From CAZOHG01 sp964579725 (GTDB lineage: Bacteria > Zhuqueibacterota > JdFR-76 > BMS3Abin05), in NCBI GenBank assembly GCA_964579725.1, contig CAZOHG010000104.1, forward strand, positions 1 to 8,372: a DNA stretch of 8,372 bases. Reading direction: 5' to 3'. The notes beneath the pieces were generated by a model that searched no databases, was not told the DNA's origin, and was given only the letters and a program-made list of their open reading frames with translations. Each line of letters starts with the position of its first letter. Position 1 is the first letter of the stretch. A program made the translations under genes and the position numbers. Shown one piece after another: positions 6,089-8,372 of this stretch.

Positions 6089-8372
6089 ATGGATATTGAA
6101 AAATTAGGCGCTTTTTATCTCGGCAAAGAACTGGACACTGGCAGCGGAGAGCTCTCCGATCGACCCATTTTGTACGACGCTCGGGACCTTACTACCCACG
6201 CCCTTGTTGTGGGAATGACCGGCAGCGGGAAAACGGGGCTTTGCGTGGACCTCATGGAAGAAGCTGCCCTGGACAGTGTCCCGGCCATTATGATTGATCC
6301 CAAAGGGGATATTACCAATTTGCTGCTCACCTTTCCCGATTTGCGTCCCGAGGATTTTAAACCGTGGGTCAATTTGGACGACGCTCGCCGTAAGGGGCTT
6401 TCCGTTGAAGAATACTCCGAGAAAATCGCCGACACCTGGCGGAAGGGCCTGACAGAGTGGGGTGAGGGACCCGAACGCATTCGAAAATTAAAAGAAAGCG
6501 CCGAATTTCTGATCTTCACACCCGGCAGCGACGCCGGCATTCCGGTAAGTGTTTTGTCCAGTCTCAGTGCCCCGAAATTAAACTGGGAAGAAAATCAGGA
6601 GACCCTGCGGGAGCAAATTGCGGGGACGGTTTCGGCCCTTTTGGGTTTGGCGGGGATTGAAGCGGACCCCGTGCGCAGCCGCGAACACATCTTGCTGTCC
6701 ACAATTTTCGAAAATGCCTGGAAAGAACAGCGCGATCTAGACATGCCGACCGTCATTCAAGCCATTCAAAATCCCCCGGTTCGGAAAGTGGGCGTGTTAG
6801 ACGTGGACACCTTTTTCCCGCCAAAAGATCGCTTTGAACTGGCCATGGCGCTGAATAATATTGTCGCTTCACCCAGTTTTGCCAATTGGCTGACGGGCGA
6901 GCCGCTGGATGTGGGGCGTCTGCTCCACAATGAAACCGGTAAACCCAGAATGTCCATTTTTTACATTGCGCACCTCAGTGACGAAGAACGCATGTTTTTT
7001 GTCACCCTTTTGTTGGAGGAAATCCTGAGCTGGATTAGAACGCAGCCGGGGACAACCAGCTTGCGGGCGCTCCTTTATTTTGACGAAGTGTTTGGTTTTT
7101 TCCCGCCCGTTTCCAATCCTCCCAGCAAACGCCCGCTTTTGACGCTTCTCAAACAGGCACGTGCATTCGGATTGGGGGTAGTTTTGGCCACTCAAAACCC
7201 AGTGGACGTGGACTACAAGGGGTTGACCAACGCCGGAACCTGGTTTGTCGGAAGGCTGCAGGCAAAACGGGACAAGGAAAGGTTGCTTGAGGGGCTGGAG
7301 CAGGCGGTCGTACAAAGCGGTCAGTCTTTGAATCGCTCCGAAATTGACCGCTTGATTTCTTCTTTGAAAAGCCGCCAATTTTACGTACACAATGTGCACG
7401 AAGAGCAGCCTGTTCTCATGACAACGCGGTGGGCGATGTCCTACCTGCGGGGGCCGCTGACGCGGGACCAAATTCGGGGACTCATGAAACCCCTAAAAGA
7501 GGGTCTGCTGAAAAAAGAGCCGCAACCCCGACCCTTGGGAAAAGCGCCGCAGGCCGAAGAGACAGCCGCTGTGGAAGAGCCGGGAGCAGGGGCGCCCCCT
7601 GCACTGCCTCCGGAGGTGCGCCAAATTTTCGGGGCCGTTTCCGTTTCGGCGGAGCAGGCCCGCCGGTTTCTGGCCCAAAAACGGGGAGATCAAATTCGGG
7701 AGCCTTCCCGCGGAATTGTGTACAAGCCGTACTTGTTTGCGCAGGCTGAGGTGCATTTTTCCGACTTGCGCCGAAATGTAGAGGCCTCAAAGTCCTGGCG
7801 TCTTTTGCTGCCTGCCCCTCAAAGCCCAATGGCCGCCGCCTGGGAAGAAGCCATTCTCCTAAAAAATTCGGAACGGTTATTTTTGGACAAACCGGAAACA
7901 CAGGGGCAGTTTCTGCCGGTTCCGGTGAATCTTAACGACGCCAAAGATGTCAAACAGTGGGGAAAGGCTCTATCTGAATATCTTTACCGCAAAGCGGTTT
8001 TTCCGTTGTACCACAATGCGGAACTGAAGGTGTACAGCGAACCCGGGGAATCTTTGCGTGATTTTAAAATCCGCCTCAAGCAGTTGGCCCGGGAAGAACG
8101 GGATGCGGCCGTGGACAAACTCTCTGAGAAGTACCAGCGGAGCATGGATCGCATTGAAGACCGGATGCGGCGGGAAGAGAGGCAACTGGCCAAGTACGAG
8201 GCCAAGGCCAAAGCGCTGACAACCGAGCAGTGGGCCAGCATTGGAGAATCGGCGCTGAGTTTTCTGTTAGGACGCCGCTCGAGCCGCGTGGTGAGCGGCG
8301 CCCTTCGCAAAAGGCGGCAGGTAGAATTGGCTAAAAATGCGGTGGAAGAGAGCCAGGCGGAATTGCAAGAAT
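6089..8372 (+). CDS. HerA/FtsK-superfamily ATPase with C-terminal coiled coil, 3'-truncated
   Basis: A large P-loop ATPase of the HerA/VirB4/FtsK superfamily (DUF87-like), members of which form rings that move DNA or other polymers. The frame stays open for 761 codons to the window edge. Walker A is GMTGSGKT (42-49), followed by the group's IMIDPKGD strand (67-74). Walker B is LLYFDE with Asp332 and Glu333, followed by VFGFFPP. ATQN (367-370) is the sensor-like strand, then GTWFVGRL. The ATPase core ends near 470. A Pro/Ala/Glu-rich linker (about 475-510) leads to an unassigned region, a strongly charged coiled coil (about 668-710) and a segment rich in Arg and Ser. AAGGAG at 6075-6080 lies eight bases before the ATG, and the gene begins 15 bases after ptb. 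The exact role and C-terminal partner are unknown; homologues of this architecture exist, as I recall, as generic ATP-binding proteins. Confidence 0.9.
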   Translation, partial: MDIEKLGAFYLGKELDTGSGELSDRPILYDARDLTTHALVVGMTGSGKTGLCVDLMEEAALDSVPAIMIDPKGDITNLLLTFPDLRPEDFKPWVNLDDARRKGLSVEEYSEKIADTWRKGLTEWGEGPERIRKLKESAEFLIFTPGSDAGIPVSVLSSLSAPKLNWEENQETLREQIAGTVSALLGLAGIEADPVRSREHILLSTIFENAWKEQRDLDMPTVIQAIQNPPVRKVGVLDVDTFFPPKDRFELAMALNNIVASPSFANWLTGEPLDVGRLLHNETGKPRMSIFYIAHLSDEERMFFVTLLLEEILSWIRTQPGTTSLRALLYFDEVFGFFPPVSNPPSKRPLLTLLKQARAFGLGVVLATQNPVDVDYKGLTNAGTWFVGRLQAKRDKERLLEGLEQAVVQSGQSLNRSEIDRLISSLKSRQFYVHNVHEEQPVLMTTRWAMSYLRGPLTRDQIRGLMKPLKEGLLKKEPQPRPLGKAPQAEETAAVEEPGAGAPPALPPEVRQIFGAVSVSAEQARRFLAQKRGDQIREPSRGIVYKPYLFAQAEVHFSDLRRNVEASKSWRLLLPAPQSPMAAAWEEAILLKNSERLFLDKPETQGQFLPVPVNLNDAKDVKQWGKALSEYLYRKAVFPLYHNAELKVYSEPGESLRDFKIRLKQLAREERDAAVDKLSEKYQRSMDRIEDRMRREERQLAKYEAKAKALTTEQWASIGESALSFLLGRRSSRVVSGALRKRRQVELAKNAVEESQAELQE

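Noticed and set aside
6115..6540. A 141-codon minus-strand open frame
   Set aside because: It overlaps the Walker A region of the ATPase and has low-complexity Ser/Arg content; shadow.
6869..7471. A 200-codon open frame on the minus strand
   Set aside because: It lies wholly inside the ATPase gene, opposite the well-conserved Walker B and ATQN region, and its translation shows no family motif. It is a shadow of the coding strand.
7482..7901. Minus-strand open frames opposite the Pro-rich linker of the ATPase
   Set aside because: Pro/Arg-rich translations produced by GC-rich codons of the linker; there is no motif, and the + strand frame is uninterrupted through here.

Overview
All supported genes lie on the + strand and read left to right. 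The window suggests an anaerobic, amino-acid- or peptide-using bacterium with two membranes. The anaerobic lifestyle is inferred from a ferredoxin-dependent 2-oxoacid oxidoreductase (IorAB) beside a phosphotransacylase of the phosphate butyryltransferase type. The outer membrane is inferred from two lipoproteins with textbook lipoboxes and no Asp at +2. Base composition is roughly balanced by eye, and ribosome binding sites are strong AGGAG types. The gene style would fit an FCB-group or Calditrichota/KSB1-like lineage, but this is a guess and not a taxonomic call.

Layout. (1) Positions 1-1279 form a housekeeping cluster: the 3' part of rnhB (ribonuclease HII), a tightly coupled yraN-family nuclease-fold gene, and a small cysteine-containing protein of the TIGR04076 type. 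(2) Positions 1280-1617 are a 338-base non-coding stretch with T-runs, a 13-bp direct repeat and a 7-bp inverted repeat; it separates the two gene clusters. (3) Positions 1618-3983 encode iorA and iorB, the two subunits of indolepyruvate (aryl-pyruvate) ferredoxin oxidoreductase. (4) Positions 4069-5155 hold two small lipoproteins that are clearly tandem paralogues, with stem-loops between them. (5) Positions 5162-6073 encode a phosphate butyryltransferase-family enzyme. (6) From 6089 to the right edge runs a HerA/FtsK-superfamily P-loop ATPase with a proline-rich linker and a C-terminal coiled coil, cut off by the window end.

How they may work together. IorAB would convert aryl-pyruvates or other 2-oxoacids from transamination into acyl-CoA, CO2 and reduced ferredoxin. 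The Ptb-like enzyme could then turn acyl-CoA into acyl-phosphate for ATP formation by an acyl kinase that is not in this window. The paralogous lipoproteins sit inside this metabolic cluster without an obvious reason. They are the least explained part of the window and the best candidates for something undescribed. I see no mobile element, CRISPR array, tRNA or rRNA.
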